Shown here in pieces: positions 42,095 to 49,158 of a stretch of 64,000 bases of DNA (the first letter of the stretch is position 1; each line of letters begins with the position of its first letter). The position numbers and the translations under genes were made by a program. The DNA is from Escherichia coli DSM 30083 = JCM 1649 = ATCC 11775. Lineage in GTDB: Bacteria; Pseudomonadota; Gammaproteobacteria; Enterobacterales; Enterobacteriaceae. The stretch lies in the NCBI RefSeq assembly GCF_003697165.2, contig NZ_CP033092.2:1488001-1552000 (forward strand), written 5' to 3'. The notes beneath the pieces were generated by a model that saw nothing but the letters and a program-made list of their open reading frames with translations, was not told the DNA's origin and searched no databases.

Positions 42095-43042
42095 ATGAGC
42101 AATACAGCAAAAATCTACGATTTCAGCGCCGCACACGAGCGCAGGAGCAACAGGATGGAGAACCAGAAAACTGGTTACATTCCGTTGTACCGGAGCATTC
42201 TGAAACAGTCATGGGCGAAAGATGTTTATCTTCGCACCCTGTGGGAAAACCTTCTCCTGAATGCCGCCAGAAAGCCATACAAAGCGAATTTCAAAGGTCA
42301 TGAATGGCATCTGCAACCCGGTCAACTGGTTGTGACAGCAGCTGATTTAGGTCTTCAGTTATGCGACAGACATGGCAAGCCAGCAAGCCGTGATCAGGTT
42401 GAGCGGATGCTTCAGGTTTTTGTGAAAGAGGGGATGATCTCCATTGATGGAGAGAAGCAAAAAGGCCGTGTGATAACCATCACAAATTACCATGAATATG
42501 CTCAAAAAATGGACAATTTACCCGCACATGAAGCCGCACAAACAACCGCACATGATGCCGCACATGATGAAGCCAGCAATAGCGCGGCTTTCAGCGTACA
42601 TGCCGCACATGAAAGCGCACATGAAGCCGCACAAACAACCGCACATCATGAACAAGAAGGTATTAACAAGAATATAAATAATACCCCCCTACCCCCCAAT
42701 GGGGGAGGCGATGGGCAGGTTAAACCTGAACGTCGCAAGGCAGAACGAATCGACTACGAATCCTTCCTGAACGCCTACAACACCGAAGTCGGTGACAGAC
42801 TGCCACACGCTGTTGCGGTCAACGAGAAACGAAAACGCCGCCTGAAGAAAATCATCCCGCAACTGAAAACGCCAAACGTGGACGGTTTCAGAGCGTATGT
42901 CAGGGCGTTTGTGCATCAGGCCAAGCCGTTTTACTTCGGAGACAACGACACGGGCTGGACGGCTGATTTTGATTACCTGCTGAGAGAAGACTCGTTAACG
43001 GGAGTTCGGGAAGGGAAGTTTGCAGACAGGGGGATTGCATGA
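42095..43042 (+). CDS. Replication initiator (lambda O/P22 gp18 equivalent)
   Basis: 315 aa. The N-terminal ~145 residues are a winged-helix initiator domain (YIPLYRSILKQSWAKDVYLR, GQLVVTAADLGLQL, then a DNA-binding helix with SRDQVERMLQVFVKEGMI). Residues ~143-190 consist of His/Ala-rich four-residue repeats (AHEAAQTTAHDAAHDE) encoded by the iteron origin. The C-terminal domain (HAVAVNEKRKRRLKKIIP) probably contacts the helicase. It overlaps the helicase gene start (ATGA). Confidence 0.88.
   Translation: MSNTAKIYDFSAAHERRSNRMENQKTGYIPLYRSILKQSWAKDVYLRTLWENLLLNAARKPYKANFKGHEWHLQPGQLVVTAADLGLQLCDRHGKPASRDQVERMLQVFVKEGMISIDGEKQKGRVITITNYHEYAQKMDNLPAHEAAQTTAHDAAHDEASNSAAFSVHAAHESAHEAAQTTAHHEQEGINKNINNTPLPPNGGGDGQVKPERRKAERIDYESFLNAYNTEVGDRLPHAVAVNEKRKRRLKKIIPQLKTPNVDGFRAYVRAFVHQAKPFYFGDNDTGWTADFDYLLREDSLTGVREGKFADRGIA
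42523..42682. other. ori: Probable phage replication origin inside the initiator gene
   Basis: Two arrays of four iterons at exact 12-bp spacing. Array 1 starts at 42523, 42535, 42547 and 42559. Array 2 starts at 42604, 42616, 42628 and 42640. Each unit begins CGCACA (mostly CGCACATG), with an extra half unit CGTACATG at 42595. An AT-rich stretch follows (42656-42682). Position within the O-like gene and the iteron-then-AT-rich layout parallel lambda ori. Confidence 0.8.
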
Positions 43043-44415
43043 GACAGGATATCGAAGCGAGCGTTATCGGTGGCCTGCTGATTGGTGGATTAACTCCAAC
43101 CGCCAGTGACGTTCTTGCAACGCTGGAGCCGGAAGCGTTTTCAATTCCGCTCTACCGGAAAGCCTTCGAGGTTATCCGGAAGCAGGCGAGAAACAGAAAC
43201 CTAATCGACGCGCTGATGGTTGCCGAGGCGTGCGGAGAGGAGCATTTCACGTCAATCCTGATGACCAGCAAAAACTGCCCGAGCGCCGCAAACCTGAAGG
43301 GATATGCCGGAATGGTCGCGGATAACTATCACCGCCGTCTGGTGCTGGAAATCATGGATGAAATGCGTGAACCAATCCAAAGCGGAACCATCGACGCATC
43401 GAGTCAGGCGATGGATGAACTTGTAAAACGTCTCTCAGCCATCAGAAAGCCCCGTGACGAGGTTAAACCTGTACGGTTAGGGGAAATCATCACCGACTAC
43501 ACTGACACGCTTGACAGGCGTCTGAGGAACGGAGAAGAGTCCGATACCCTGAAGACCGGAATCGAAGAACTTGATGCCATCACCGGAGGGATGAACGCGG
43601 AAGACCTGGTGATAATCGCTGCTCGTCCTGGTATGGGGAAAACCGAACTGGCGCTGAAGATTGCCGAAGGCGTTGCAAGCCGCGTTATTCCTGGTTCTGA
43701 CGTCCGGCGCGGGGTATTGATTTTCTCAATGGAAATGAGCGCATTGCAGATTGCAGAGCGAAGCATTGCCAACGCCGGGAGGATGTCGGTTAGCGTACTG
43801 CGAAATCCTGCATCGATGGATGACGAGGGCTGGGCACGTGTTGCTAACGGCATGAGTCAGCTTGCAGATTTGGATGTATGGGTAGTCGATGCCTCGCGAT
43901 TATCGGTCGAAGAAATACGCTCAATCGCAGAACGGCACAAACAGGAAAATCCAAACCTCTCACTCATCATGGCGGATTATCTTGGCCTGATTGAGAAGCC
44001 GAAAGCAGACCGCAACGACCTCGCAATTGCTCACATCTCCGGAAGCCTGAAGGCGATGGCGAAAGACCTGAAAACACCGGTTATTTCCCTGAGTCAGCTT
44101 TCACGCGATGTTGAGAAGCGACCAAACAAACGCCCGACAAACGCAGATTTGCGTGATTCAGGAAGCATTGAACAGGACGCAGACTCAATCATCATGCTCT
44201 ATCGGGAAGCGGTATATGACGAGAACAGTAGCGCCGCGCCATTTGCTGAAATCATCGTGACGAAAAACCGTTTTGGCTCACTTGGTACGGTTTACCAGCG
44301 GTTCTGCAACGGACACTTTGTTGCATGTGACCAGGATGAAGCCAGACAGATTTGCACAGCATCAAATGCACCTGCTGCGCGTGGCAGACGATATGCACAA
44401 GGGGCTGACGTATGA
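43039..44415 (+). CDS. 12: DnaB-like replicative helicase (P22 gp12)
   Basis: 458 aa. The N-terminal DnaB domain is shortened (QDIEASVIGGLLIGGLTPTA). The RecA-like motor has Walker A AARPGMGKTE (near residue 197), Walker B SLIMADYLGL, and the DnaB motif SLSQLSRDVEKRPNKRP followed by RDSGSIEQDAD. The phage supplies its own hexameric helicase, as P22 does, instead of a lambda-P-type loader. Confidence 0.94.
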   Translation: MRQDIEASVIGGLLIGGLTPTASDVLATLEPEAFSIPLYRKAFEVIRKQARNRNLIDALMVAEACGEEHFTSILMTSKNCPSAANLKGYAGMVADNYHRRLVLEIMDEMREPIQSGTIDASSQAMDELVKRLSAIRKPRDEVKPVRLGEIITDYTDTLDRRLRNGEESDTLKTGIEELDAITGGMNAEDLVIIAARPGMGKTELALKIAEGVASRVIPGSDVRRGVLIFSMEMSALQIAERSIANAGRMSVSVLRNPASMDDEGWARVANGMSQLADLDVWVVDASRLSVEEIRSIAERHKQENPNLSLIMADYLGLIEKPKADRNDLAIAHISGSLKAMAKDLKTPVISLSQLSRDVEKRPNKRPTNADLRDSGSIEQDADSIIMLYREAVYDENSSAAPFAEIIVTKNRFGSLGTVYQRFCNGHFVACDQDEARQICTASNAPAARGRRYAQGADV

Positions 44416-44495
44416 CCATCTACATCACTGAGCTTGTAACAGGCCTGCTGGTAATCGCAGGCCTTTTTATTTGGGGGAGGGTAAATCGTGGTTGA
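44412..44495 (+). CDS. Small membrane peptide, 27 aa
   Basis: Begins at the ATG that overlaps the helicase stop (ATGA at 44412). The product (MTIYITELVTGLLVIAGLF, then IWGRVNRG) is a single membrane helix with a basic tail. Short frames like this occur at the same place in many lambdoid phages. Function is unknown. It overlaps the next gene by eight bases. Confidence 0.6.
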   Translation: MTIYITELVTGLLVIAGLFIWGRVNRG

Positions 44496-44694
44496 GTTGA
44501 TTTTTTCTGCATTGAGGATTCTCGGTGCTATGTGGATGGTGGCGACGTTCATTGTGGTTGCCAGCAGTTTTGTCCGGTTGGTAGGCGAAGGTAAAGACCT
44601 GGTTGGTGTGCTTTTCGGTAGCATTTTTCTGTGGGTGATTATCGGTGTTATGCCTGTTGTCGTAGCAAAAGTGGCGTGGCGTTTTGTGAGTTAA
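44488..44694 (+). CDS. Small membrane protein, 68 aa
   Basis: Starts at GTG 44488 with GGGGGAGGG upstream. Two hydrophobic helices (ILGAMWMVATFIVVASSFV; LVGVLFGSIFLWVIIGVMPV) are joined by a short charged loop. No family is recognised. The coupled position suggests translation after the 27-aa peptide. Confidence 0.6.
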   Translation: MVELIFSALRILGAMWMVATFIVVASSFVRLVGEGKDLVGVLFGSIFLWVIIGVMPVVVAKVAWRFVS

Positions 44695-44706
44695 TCGGAG
44701 GTTAAT

Positions 44707-44889
44707 GTGAGCAAGTGCCAAAAGTGCAATAACACAGGAATGTGTGATAGCGGAGGTTCTACTCCTTGGGGAGAGCCGATTTTTATTGAATGTGACTGCC
44801 TTATGAAAGATGACGAAAGCAGATGCCAGTTTGAAGAGAGTTGGTTACGACGTGGGGGGCGAATCTTCAGACCTTATCCGTTACCCTGA
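44707..44889 (+). CDS. Small Cys-rich (zinc-ribbon-like) protein, 60 aa
   Basis: Starts at GTG 44707 after CGGAGG. It contains CQKCNNTGMCDSGG and ECDC, a DnaJ-like CxxCxGxG pattern (Cys4, Cys7, Cys13, then Cys29/Cys31) that probably binds zinc. The 3' end overlaps the next gene by 80 bp in another frame; the Cys-rich core lies before the overlap. Function is unknown. Confidence 0.55.
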   Translation: MSKCQKCNNTGMCDSGGSTPWGEPIFIECDCLMKDDESRCQFEESWLRRGGRIFRPYPLP

Positions 44890-45124
44890 AAATCACCATG
44901 AAATTGGCAGTGGTGATATTGGTGGTCAATACGTGATGGACGATGTTCAAGGCCACTGGCAAACGTGGCAGGCATCGAGAGCAGCTATTGAAATTGAGCT
45001 GCAAAAGCCAAAGAAAGGCCCACTTCCCGGTGATTATCACATTGGCTATGACTCAGGTGCAGAATCGCAATACGAAAGCGATGTAGAGGCTATCCGCGCC
45101 GCTGGAATCAAAGTGAAGGAGTGA
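44810..45124 (+). CDS. Phage protein of unknown function, 104 aa
   Basis: The product begins MTKADASLKRVGYDVGGESS, with VQGHWQTWQASRAAIEIELQ in the centre and KPKKGPLPGDYHIGYDSGAE near the end. The central HWQTWQASRAAIE resembles a segment shared by many Ea22/nin-region proteins. Its first 80 bases overlap the Cys-rich gene. Function is unknown. Confidence 0.6.
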   Translation: MTKADASLKRVGYDVGGESSDLIRYPENHHEIGSGDIGGQYVMDDVQGHWQTWQASRAAIEIELQKPKKGPLPGDYHIGYDSGAESQYESDVEAIRAAGIKVKE

Positions 45125-45126
45125 GC

Positions 45127-45312
45127 ATGAGTCGACGAAGTAGCTTTTTGGGGTTTGTAATATTCCTGTCCTGCACTGGTTACATCGTAATCTGGTCAAT
45201 TTCGAACATTGACCGTGGCGGGAAATATCTCATTGTAATGTTCTTTCCTTTGTTTCTTGGGTGGTACGCCGCAAGGTTGCTGGAAGAATGGGGTTACAGG
45301 CATAAAAAATAA
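45127..45312 (+). CDS. Small membrane protein, 61 aa
   Basis: ATG at 45127 with AAGGAG five bases upstream; a GTG two codons earlier is in frame but too close to that site. Two membrane helices (FLGFVIFLSCTGYIVIWSI; YLIVMFFPLFLGWYAARLL). It has a basic C-terminus. Function is unknown. Confidence 0.6.
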   Translation: MSRRSSFLGFVIFLSCTGYIVIWSISNIDRGGKYLIVMFFPLFLGWYAARLLEEWGYRHKK

Positions 45313-45323
45313 AGGAGTATTCA

Positions 45324-45734
45324 GTGAAGCAAACAATATTCCTCCGAACTAAGCAACAACAGCAAGCTGCAATAAATGCCATCCTCGCAACACCACTCGA
45401 TAAAGACAAGCCAGTCACCATCCGCATTACTGACTACAAGCGCAACCTTGACCAGAACGCAAAATTTCACGCGATGGTCGCAGATATCGCTAGGCAAGTT
45501 CAGTGGCGCGATAAATGGTTAAAACCAGAACAATGGAAGGTTTTGTTGATCAGCGGTCATGCAGTGGCAACAAAACAGGAAGCTGATGTTTTGCCCGGGC
45601 TTGAAGGCGAATACGTCAACATTCGCGAAAGCAGCGCGCAGATGAGTGTGAAGCGTATGGCAAGTCTGATCGAGTACACAACAGCATGGGCTATTGGTCA
45701 GGGTGTCAGATTTACCGACAGGAGGTACGAATGA
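45324..45734 (+). CDS. ninB: NinB (Orf-type recombination mediator)
   Basis: 136 aa. It matches the NinB family (lambda NinB/Orf, 146 aa): ITDYKRNLDQNAKFHAMVAD, QWRDKWLKPEQWKVLL and the C-terminal MASLIEYTTAWAIGQGVRF. The lambda protein replaces RecFOR in loading recombinase on SSB-coated DNA. It overlaps ninE by four bases. Confidence 0.93.
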   Translation: MKQTIFLRTKQQQQAAINAILATPLDKDKPVTIRITDYKRNLDQNAKFHAMVADIARQVQWRDKWLKPEQWKVLLISGHAVATKQEADVLPGLEGEYVNIRESSAQMSVKRMASLIEYTTAWAIGQGVRFTDRRYE

Positions 45735-45907
45735 GGCGACAGCGACGAAGTATCACCGACATCATCTGCGAAAACTGCAAATACCTTCCAACGAAACGCA
45801 CCAGAAATAAACGCAAGCCAATCCCAAAAGAATCTGACGTAAAAACCTTCAACTACACGGCTCACCTGTGGGATATCCGGTTGCTAAGACATCGTGCGAG
45901 GAAATGA
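45731..45907 (+). CDS. ninE: NinE family protein, 58 aa
   Basis: From the ATG at 45731, overlapping the ninB stop. Basic product MRRQRRSITDIICENCKYLP, with a CxxC pair and a C-terminal TFNYTAHLWDIRLLRHRARK, the NinE signature. Function is unknown. Confidence 0.9.
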   Translation: MRRQRRSITDIICENCKYLPTKRTRNKRKPIPKESDVKTFNYTAHLWDIRLLRHRARK

Positions 45908-46329
45908 CAATGGATTATTCACAGTTAAGTGATTTTGAAATTAACAGACGAGTATGTGAGGCTTTAGATATGGAGGAGCATTTCTTCATACCTGATGACG
46001 AAGCAGACTTCGATTCTGAGATCCCCACTGACGAAAGAGGTCCTATTTGGCAGACGCAAAAAAGGGATATTAATGGCTTCCGTTCTTCAAACGGAAATTG
46101 CTTCAATCCTTGCAATAATCCTGAATACGCGTGGCCAATTATCACTGAAAGCAAAATCAGCACTATGTGGATGACAGCGGAAAAAGAATGGTGCGCATGG
46201 TCAGGAGGTGATTTAGAGGAAGGTTGTTGGGAATGGGAAAATATTCCTGGCTACTACTTCTGCGGTGAATCTCCACTCCGCGCCGCCATGATTGTATTTC
46301 TCATGATGCAGGACGCCAATAATGCTTAG
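45904..46329 (+). CDS. ninX: NinX-like protein (DUF2591), 141 aa
   Basis: From the ATG at 45904 (ATGA overlap with ninE); an ATG two codons later is also possible. The N-terminus YSQLSDFEINRRVCEAL is the DUF2591 hallmark, and the C-terminal SPLRAAMIVFLMMQDA is also conserved. Acidic and Trp-rich. Function is unknown. Confidence 0.85.
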   Translation: MTMDYSQLSDFEINRRVCEALDMEEHFFIPDDEADFDSEIPTDERGPIWQTQKRDINGFRSSNGNCFNPCNNPEYAWPIITESKISTMWMTAEKEWCAWSGGDLEEGCWEWENIPGYYFCGESPLRAAMIVFLMMQDANNA

Positions 46330-46498
46330 CCCATCCCAATCCCTTCAATACCAGAAAGAAAGCGTCGAGCGGGCATTAACGTGCGCTAACTGCGGTCAGA
46401 AGCTGCATGTGCTTGAAGTTCACGTGTGCTCCGATTGCTGCGCAGAACTGATGAGCGATCCGAATAGCTCAATGTACGAGGAAGAAGACGATGAATGA
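46322..46498 (+). CDS. ninF: NinF, 58 aa
   Basis: ATG at 46322, overlapping the upstream gene by eight bases. The product MLSPSQSLQYQKESVERALT, with two Cys pairs (CANC and CSDCC), is almost the lambda NinF sequence. Probably zinc-binding. Function is unknown. Confidence 0.92.
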   Translation: MLSPSQSLQYQKESVERALTCANCGQKLHVLEVHVCSDCCAELMSDPNSSMYEEEDDE

Positions 46499-47213
46499 GT
46501 TAATGAATGGCAATGCCATCAAAATGACAAGCATTGAAATTGCTGAGTTGGTTGGTAAGCGTCATGACAATGTGAAACGTACCATCGAAACGCTGGCTAA
46601 AAATGGTGTTATCCGGCTTCCTCAAATTGAGGTTTCCGAAAGAATCAATAACTTAGGGTTCAATGTTCAGTACGAGCATTACGTCTTCGAGGGCGAACAA
46701 GGTAAGCGAGACAGTATTGTCGTTGTTGCCCAGTTGTCGCCAGAGTTCACCGCTCGCCTTGTTGACCGCTGGCGAGAGCTTGAAGAAGCTGCGGTTAATA
46801 TCCCCAAAACGCTACCGGAAGCGTTGCGCCTTGCTGCCGATCTTGCTGAGCAGAAAATGCAACTGGAAAACCAGCTCGCAATTGTCGCACCTAAAGTTGA
46901 GTTTGCCGATCGCGTTGGCGAGGCCAGCGGAATTTTGATTGGAAACTTTGCAAAGGTTGTTGGTATTGGTCAAAACAAACTGTTTGCGTGGATGCGTGAT
47001 CACAAAATCCTTATTGCTTCAGGTTCCCGGCGCAATGTGCCAATGCAGGAATATATGGATCGCGGCTATTTCACAGTGAAAGAAACAGCGGTCAACACAA
47101 ATCACGGAATACAGATATCGTTCACCACAAAAATCACCGGGCGTGGTCAACAGTGGCTGACCAGAAAGCTGCTCGATAACGGAATGCTGAAAGTAACAGG
47201 GGAGGCTGCTTAA
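46491..47213 (+). CDS. roi: Roi-like DNA-binding protein (Rha N-terminus, KilAC C-terminus)
   Basis: 240 aa, the length of HK022 Roi. N-terminal Rha-type winged helix (MTSIEIAELVGKRHDNVKRT). The C-terminal KilAC/ANT domain of phage antirepressors runs from SGILIGNFAKVVGIGQNKLF to GRGQQWLTRKLLDNGML. HK022 Roi needs host IHF and is required for lytic growth. It overlaps ninF by eight bases and ends one base into the next gene. Confidence 0.9.
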   Translation: MNELMNGNAIKMTSIEIAELVGKRHDNVKRTIETLAKNGVIRLPQIEVSERINNLGFNVQYEHYVFEGEQGKRDSIVVVAQLSPEFTARLVDRWRELEEAAVNIPKTLPEALRLAADLAEQKMQLENQLAIVAPKVEFADRVGEASGILIGNFAKVVGIGQNKLFAWMRDHKILIASGSRRNVPMQEYMDRGYFTVKETAVNTNHGIQISFTTKITGRGQQWLTRKLLDNGMLKVTGEAA

Positions 47214-47503
47214 TGGCTAACCTACGCAAAGAAGCGCGCGGAAGAGAATGTCAGGTACGTATTTACGGCGTATGCAATGGCAACCCTGAAACTACAGTTC
47301 TGGCACATTACCGGATGGCTGGAATTTGCGGAACGGGAATGAAGCCTGACGACCTGATCGGTGCATGGGCTTGTAGTGCGTGTCACGATGAAATCGACCG
47401 ACGCACCCATAATCTCGACAACAAAGACGCCAGACTTTACCACCTCGAAGGCGTGATCAGAACGCAGGCGATACTGCTGAGGGAGGGGAAGATTAAGTCA
47501 TGA
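47213..47503 (+). CDS. DUF1364 (HNH-nuclease-like) protein, 96 aa
   Basis: 96 aa. The motif LRKEARGRECQVRIYGVCNG and the Cys/His pattern C...AHYRMAG...CSACHDEIDRR define DUF1364, a treble-clef HNH-like fold. It is often encoded just ahead of rus in lambdoid nin regions. Activity is unproven. Confidence 0.87.
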   Translation: MANLRKEARGRECQVRIYGVCNGNPETTVLAHYRMAGICGTGMKPDDLIGAWACSACHDEIDRRTHNLDNKDARLYHLEGVIRTQAILLREGKIKS

Positions 47504-47862
47504 ACGAATATCAGTTTGTGCTTCCATACCCGCCGTCGGTGAATACCTACTGGCGAAGACGGGGAAGCCAATATTACATAAGCGATAAAGGCCAGAAATA
47601 CCGAAAAGACGTTCAGCAAATCATCCGCCAACTCAAGTTAGACATTTTCACCAAATCACGACTCCGTATCAAAGTCATCGCAGACGTTCCAGACTCCCGC
47701 CGCCGCGACCTCGACAACATCCTGAAAGGTTTACTCGACTCCCTTATCCACGCCGGATTTGCGGAAGACGACGAGCAATTCGATGACATTCGCGTAATTC
47801 GTGGTGTGAAAGTACCAGGCGGACGGCTTGGAATAAAAATCACCGAACTGGAGAACGCATGA
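47500..47862 (+). CDS. rus: Holliday junction resolvase Rus
   Basis: 120 aa, the length of RusA. N-terminal FVLPYPPSVNTYWRRRG, and the catalytic acidic cluster in RRRDLDNILKGLLDSL plus ADVPDSRRRD; further Asp in EDDEQFDDIRV. It cuts recombination junctions and branched DNA before packaging. It overlaps both neighbours by four bases. Confidence 0.94.
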   Translation: MNEYQFVLPYPPSVNTYWRRRGSQYYISDKGQKYRKDVQQIIRQLKLDIFTKSRLRIKVIADVPDSRRRDLDNILKGLLDSLIHAGFAEDDEQFDDIRVIRGVKVPGGRLGIKITELENA

Positions 47863-48047
47863 ACGCCACAATTCAAACGATACCAGAGCTTCTTATCCAG
47901 ACACGAGGCAATCAGACCGAAGTGGCGAGGATGCTTTCCTGCGCAAGAGGAACAGTGCTCAAGTACAACCGAGACAGCAAAGGCGAGCGTCACGTAATAG
48001 TTAACGGCGTCCTGATGGTCAAACAAGGCAAGAGGGGAAGACGATGA
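47859..48047 (+). CDS. ninH: NinH, 62 aa
   Basis: 62 aa with a Fis-like helix-turn-helix (NQTEVARMLSCARGTVLKYN) and a basic tail, as in P22/lambda NinH. Probably a DNA-binding protein; its target is not known. Overlaps rus and Q. Confidence 0.92.
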   Translation: MNATIQTIPELLIQTRGNQTEVARMLSCARGTVLKYNRDSKGERHVIVNGVLMVKQGKRGRR

Positions 48048-48562
48048 GCATAAGAGAACTAAACCTCACCAAAGAGCAGCACGAGTGGCTGAATGGCTGG
48101 CTTGAACTGTGGGGCGCATGGGTTTATTCAGGTCGTCTGGAAAAGCGCATGAGCAGCGTAATAGCGAAGTTCATGGAGAGCGTAGAGCCGGGAAGAATTA
48201 TGACAAGGCCAATGTGTAATGATGATGATGGAATGTTGATTTCTCAGGTCGTTGATTCCGTCATGTACATTGACAAGAAAGCCTTTGGCATCCTCCTCAG
48301 CTACTACGCTCATGGTTCATCTAAGCGAGCAATTGCATCCTACTATCACGCGACTGCAAAGCCACGCAAGATGTGTGGACGTGGTGGCGAGGGATGGAGA
48401 AAACCTTCACTGGCAACCTGTAGAAACGAAATTGACGACATCCTGAAAGCGTCATTATTTGTTTTATACCAGCCAATGCAAAATGCTTTCAAAATGCGTA
48501 AACGTGTTGAGAAAGTTAAGCATGTTGCTGTTAAAAACCTTGACATGCAATTATCCATTTAG
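48044..48562 (+). CDS. Q: Late antiterminator Q (P22 gp23-type family)
   Basis: 172 aa of the Phage_antitermQ family (KEQHEWLNGWLELWGAWVYS; KAFGILLSYYAHGSSKRAIA; MCGRGGEGWRKPSLATCRNE). The fold differs from lambda Q but the role is the same: it engages polymerase at pR' and lets it pass tR' into the lysis and virion genes. The pR' promoter overlaps the last codons. Confidence 0.9.
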   Translation: MSIRELNLTKEQHEWLNGWLELWGAWVYSGRLEKRMSSVIAKFMESVEPGRIMTRPMCNDDDGMLISQVVDSVMYIDKKAFGILLSYYAHGSSKRAIASYYHATAKPRKMCGRGGEGWRKPSLATCRNEIDDILKASLFVLYQPMQNAFKMRKRVEKVKHVAVKNLDMQLSI

Positions 48563-48569
48563 CCATAAT
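48540..48569 (+). promoter_or_regulatory. Late promoter pR'
   Basis: -35 TTGACA (48540-48545) and -10 CATAAT (48564-48569), spaced by 18 bp, overlap the Q stop codon. The predicted start near 48576 lies only a few bases ahead of tR'. This is the usual Q-controlled arrangement. Confidence 0.85.
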
Positions 48570-48578
48570 TAGAAGGTA

Positions 48579-48620
48579 AGCTGCCGTTAGTGACTCTTAA
48601 GTTGCAACGGTGGCTTTTTT
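48579..48620 (+). terminator. Late-leader terminator tR'
   Basis: Stem AGCTGCCGTT/AACGGTGGCT (10 bp, two G.U pairs) with a 17-base loop and six T. Without Q, a constitutive short RNA of about 45 nt (the 6S-like late leader) would end here. Confidence 0.88.
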
Positions 48621-48625
48621 GTTTG

Positions 48626-48702
48626 CACAACAGGTAAGAGCATTGAACCCGCAGACCTCGCGGAATTGGTGAAAGGTGCCGCGCAGTACTCTTATCGTTG
48701 TG
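48626..48702 (+). other. Long-range stem in the late leader
   Basis: CACAAC-a-GGTAAGAG pairs with CTCTTATC-GTTGTG across a 49-base apical region. The outer stem resembles one in the lambda late leader as I remember it, whereas the apical part differs. It is not a tRNA: no T-arm is present. The bases between this stem and 49003 hold several shorter hairpins (TTTACGA/TCGTAAA near 48799; GGCGT/ACGCC; GTCGG/CCGAC) and no gene on the plus strand. Confidence 0.55.
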
Positions 48703-49003
48703 GTGAATACGCAGGCTGATGCGTTAATCAGGTGAACGAGACACCCGCCGGTCCGTGATATGGCACACCGTGCCGGTCATATCTGCCGCGGTTAGGTTTA
48801 CGAGGATTTCGTAAAGCTGGTCTAGGGTGAAGCCGTGAAAGCGGAGGAAGTAAAACGAGGCGTCGGTACACGCCTATCGTCATTAAGTCGGAGTTCAGCA
48901 CCGACCGCCACAACCCAACCTGAGCCGTAGCCACTGGCTATCCTGAATTCATCAGTGATAGTTATGCTGCGGCCTTCTACACATGACCTTCGTGAAAGCG
49001 GGT

Positions 49004-49033
49004 GGCATGAGGTTGCGCTAACAACCTCATGCC
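49004..49033 (+). other. 12-bp hairpin in the late leader
   Basis: GGCATGAGGTTG-CGCTAA-CAACCTCATGCC is a perfect 12-bp stem followed by GTTTTG. It lies about 125 bp before the holin gene within a stretch almost the same as lambda. Confidence 0.75.
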
Positions 49034-49058
49034 GTTTTGCCCGTGCATATCGGTCACG

Positions 49059-49109
49059 AACAAATCTGATTACTAAACACAGTAGCCTGGATTTGTTCTA
49101 TCAGTAATC
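49059..49109 (+). other. Crossing complementary segments ahead of the holin (possible pseudoknot or switch)
   Basis: AACAAATC (49059-49066) can pair with GATTTGTT (49090-49097), and GATTACT (49068-49074) with AGTAATC (49103-49109). The two pairings cross, so they form either a pseudoknot or two exclusive states. The segment ends 49 bases before the holin start. Confidence 0.55.
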
Positions 49110-49158
49110 GACCTTATTCCTAATTAAATAGAGCAAATCCCCTTATTGGGGGTAAGAC

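Noticed and set aside
42523..42650. CRISPR-like short repeats
   Set aside because: Units are 12 bp without spacers, lie in frame in a replication gene, and fit origin iterons.
44412..45312. Cluster of small genes after the helicase as a toxin-antitoxin or defence cassette
   Set aside because: The order and small membrane/Cys-rich products are usual for lambdoid nin regions, and no toxin or nuclease motif is visible.
48640..48790. Possible degenerate tRNA in the post-Q leader
   Set aside because: A few D-loop-like bases are present but there is no GTTCRA T-arm and no anticodon stem; the region folds better as a long-range stem.
48728..48934. 68-codon minus-strand frame (MATAQVGLWRSVLNSDLMTI) in the late leader
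   Set aside because: It opposes late transcription, has no ribosome site and lies in a hairpin-rich untranslated leader; such frames are often called in phage genomes but nothing supports translation.
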